NCBI GenBank assembly: GCA_937967645.1
Contig: CALBTT010000052.1
Location: 1 to 60,145, forward strand
DNA: 60,145 bases
Direction: 5' to 3'
Source of the DNA: an uncultured Zoogloea sp.
GTDB taxonomy: Bacteria > Pseudomonadota > Gammaproteobacteria > Burkholderiales > Rhodocyclaceae
The notes under the pieces are model-generated. The model ran no database searches, was not told where the DNA came from, and saw nothing but the letters and a program-made list of their open reading frames with translations. Within the stretch, counting starts at the first letter, position 1. Every line of letters starts with the position of its first letter. Below, in pieces: positions 60,095-60,145 of this stretch. The position numbers and the translations under genes were made by a program.

Positions 60095-60145
60095 GTGCGC
60101 CCAGCATGGGCGCACTCCTGCGGGTGTAAGTCCCGCCGTAAGTTG
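60095..60145 (+). mobile_element. Probable 5' end of a group II intron (cut by window edge)
   Basis: Immediately after the terminator comes GTGCGCCC-AGCAT-GGGCGCAC (60095-60115), an 8-bp stem, then GCGGG-TGTAAGT-CCCGC (60120-60136). A 5' GTGCG start and this stem layout recall bacterial group II introns, and class C members insert just downstream of intrinsic terminators. The exact first base may be 60093 or 60095. The body and any maturase gene lie outside the window. Confidence 0.6.

Overview
The window is GC-rich, densely packed chromosome. Its gene content (PQQ dehydrogenase, exosortase H, PPK2, CHASE/PAS/GGDEF signalling, short-chain LeuA with a leader, Rieske oxygenase cluster) suits a Betaproteobacterium, probably of the Rhodocyclales type (Azospira/Thauera-like). 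That placement is inferred from gene style and not from a marker phylogeny. No rRNA, CRISPR array or complete insertion sequence is present. The mobile-element signals are the apparent 5' end of a group II intron at the right edge.

Left part (1-20 kb) is mostly housekeeping. It holds the end of dcd, a large PLP amino-acid decarboxylase, folA-thyA, a PilZ-like protein, leuA behind a Leu-rich leader region, metY, a ParA-type ATPase coupled to an Ala/Lys-rich basic protein, a pabB-pabC fusion, PPK2 polyphosphate kinase, moaA, exosortase H with its partner membrane protein, and an MhpC-type meta-cleavage hydrolase with a flavin reductase. From 20 to 32 kb lie signalling genes (chemoreceptor, CHASE1/PAS hybrid kinase overlapping a REC-PAS-GGDEF protein) and a PQQ-dehydrogenase-like locus with a periplasmic binding protein and a NarX/NarL-type two-component pair.

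The most notable region is 32.4-47.2 kb, two convergent operons with a TetR gene between them. The plus-strand operon encodes Rieske oxygenase alpha and beta subunits, a thiolase-fold protein lacking the thiolase nucleophile Cys, a DUF35 Zn-ribbon/OB protein, an acyl-CoA ligase, a hotdog thioesterase and a complete LivKHMGF-type ABC importer, then the TetR regulator. The minus-strand operon encodes a Rieske ferredoxin, ferredoxin reductase, a hemerythrin-domain protein and an alpha-methylacyl-CoA racemase. Gene by gene this mirrors the ibuprofen (ipf) logic known in sphingomonads: CoA activation of an arylacetic/2-arylpropionic acid, 1,2-dioxygenation of the arene-CoA at the side-chain carbon, then removal of the side chain as acyl-CoA to give a catechol. 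The racemase adds a stereochemical step expected for 2-arylpropionates. Both operons carry the same 15-bp palindrome family (ACC(G/A)AGCGCTTGATT) right after the predicted -10, so I infer a single TetR regulon. The substrate is not proven by the sequence.

Right part (47-60 kb) has an arsenite efflux/arsenate reductase pair without a local arsR, a LysR/MFS divergent pair, a second hybrid kinase divergent from a degenerate receiver protein, two tandem tRNA-Asn genes, an aromatic/aspartate aminotransferase divergent from uvrB, a low-molecular-weight tyrosine phosphatase, a strong terminator, and then sequence resembling the 5' end of a terminator-associated (class C) group II intron.
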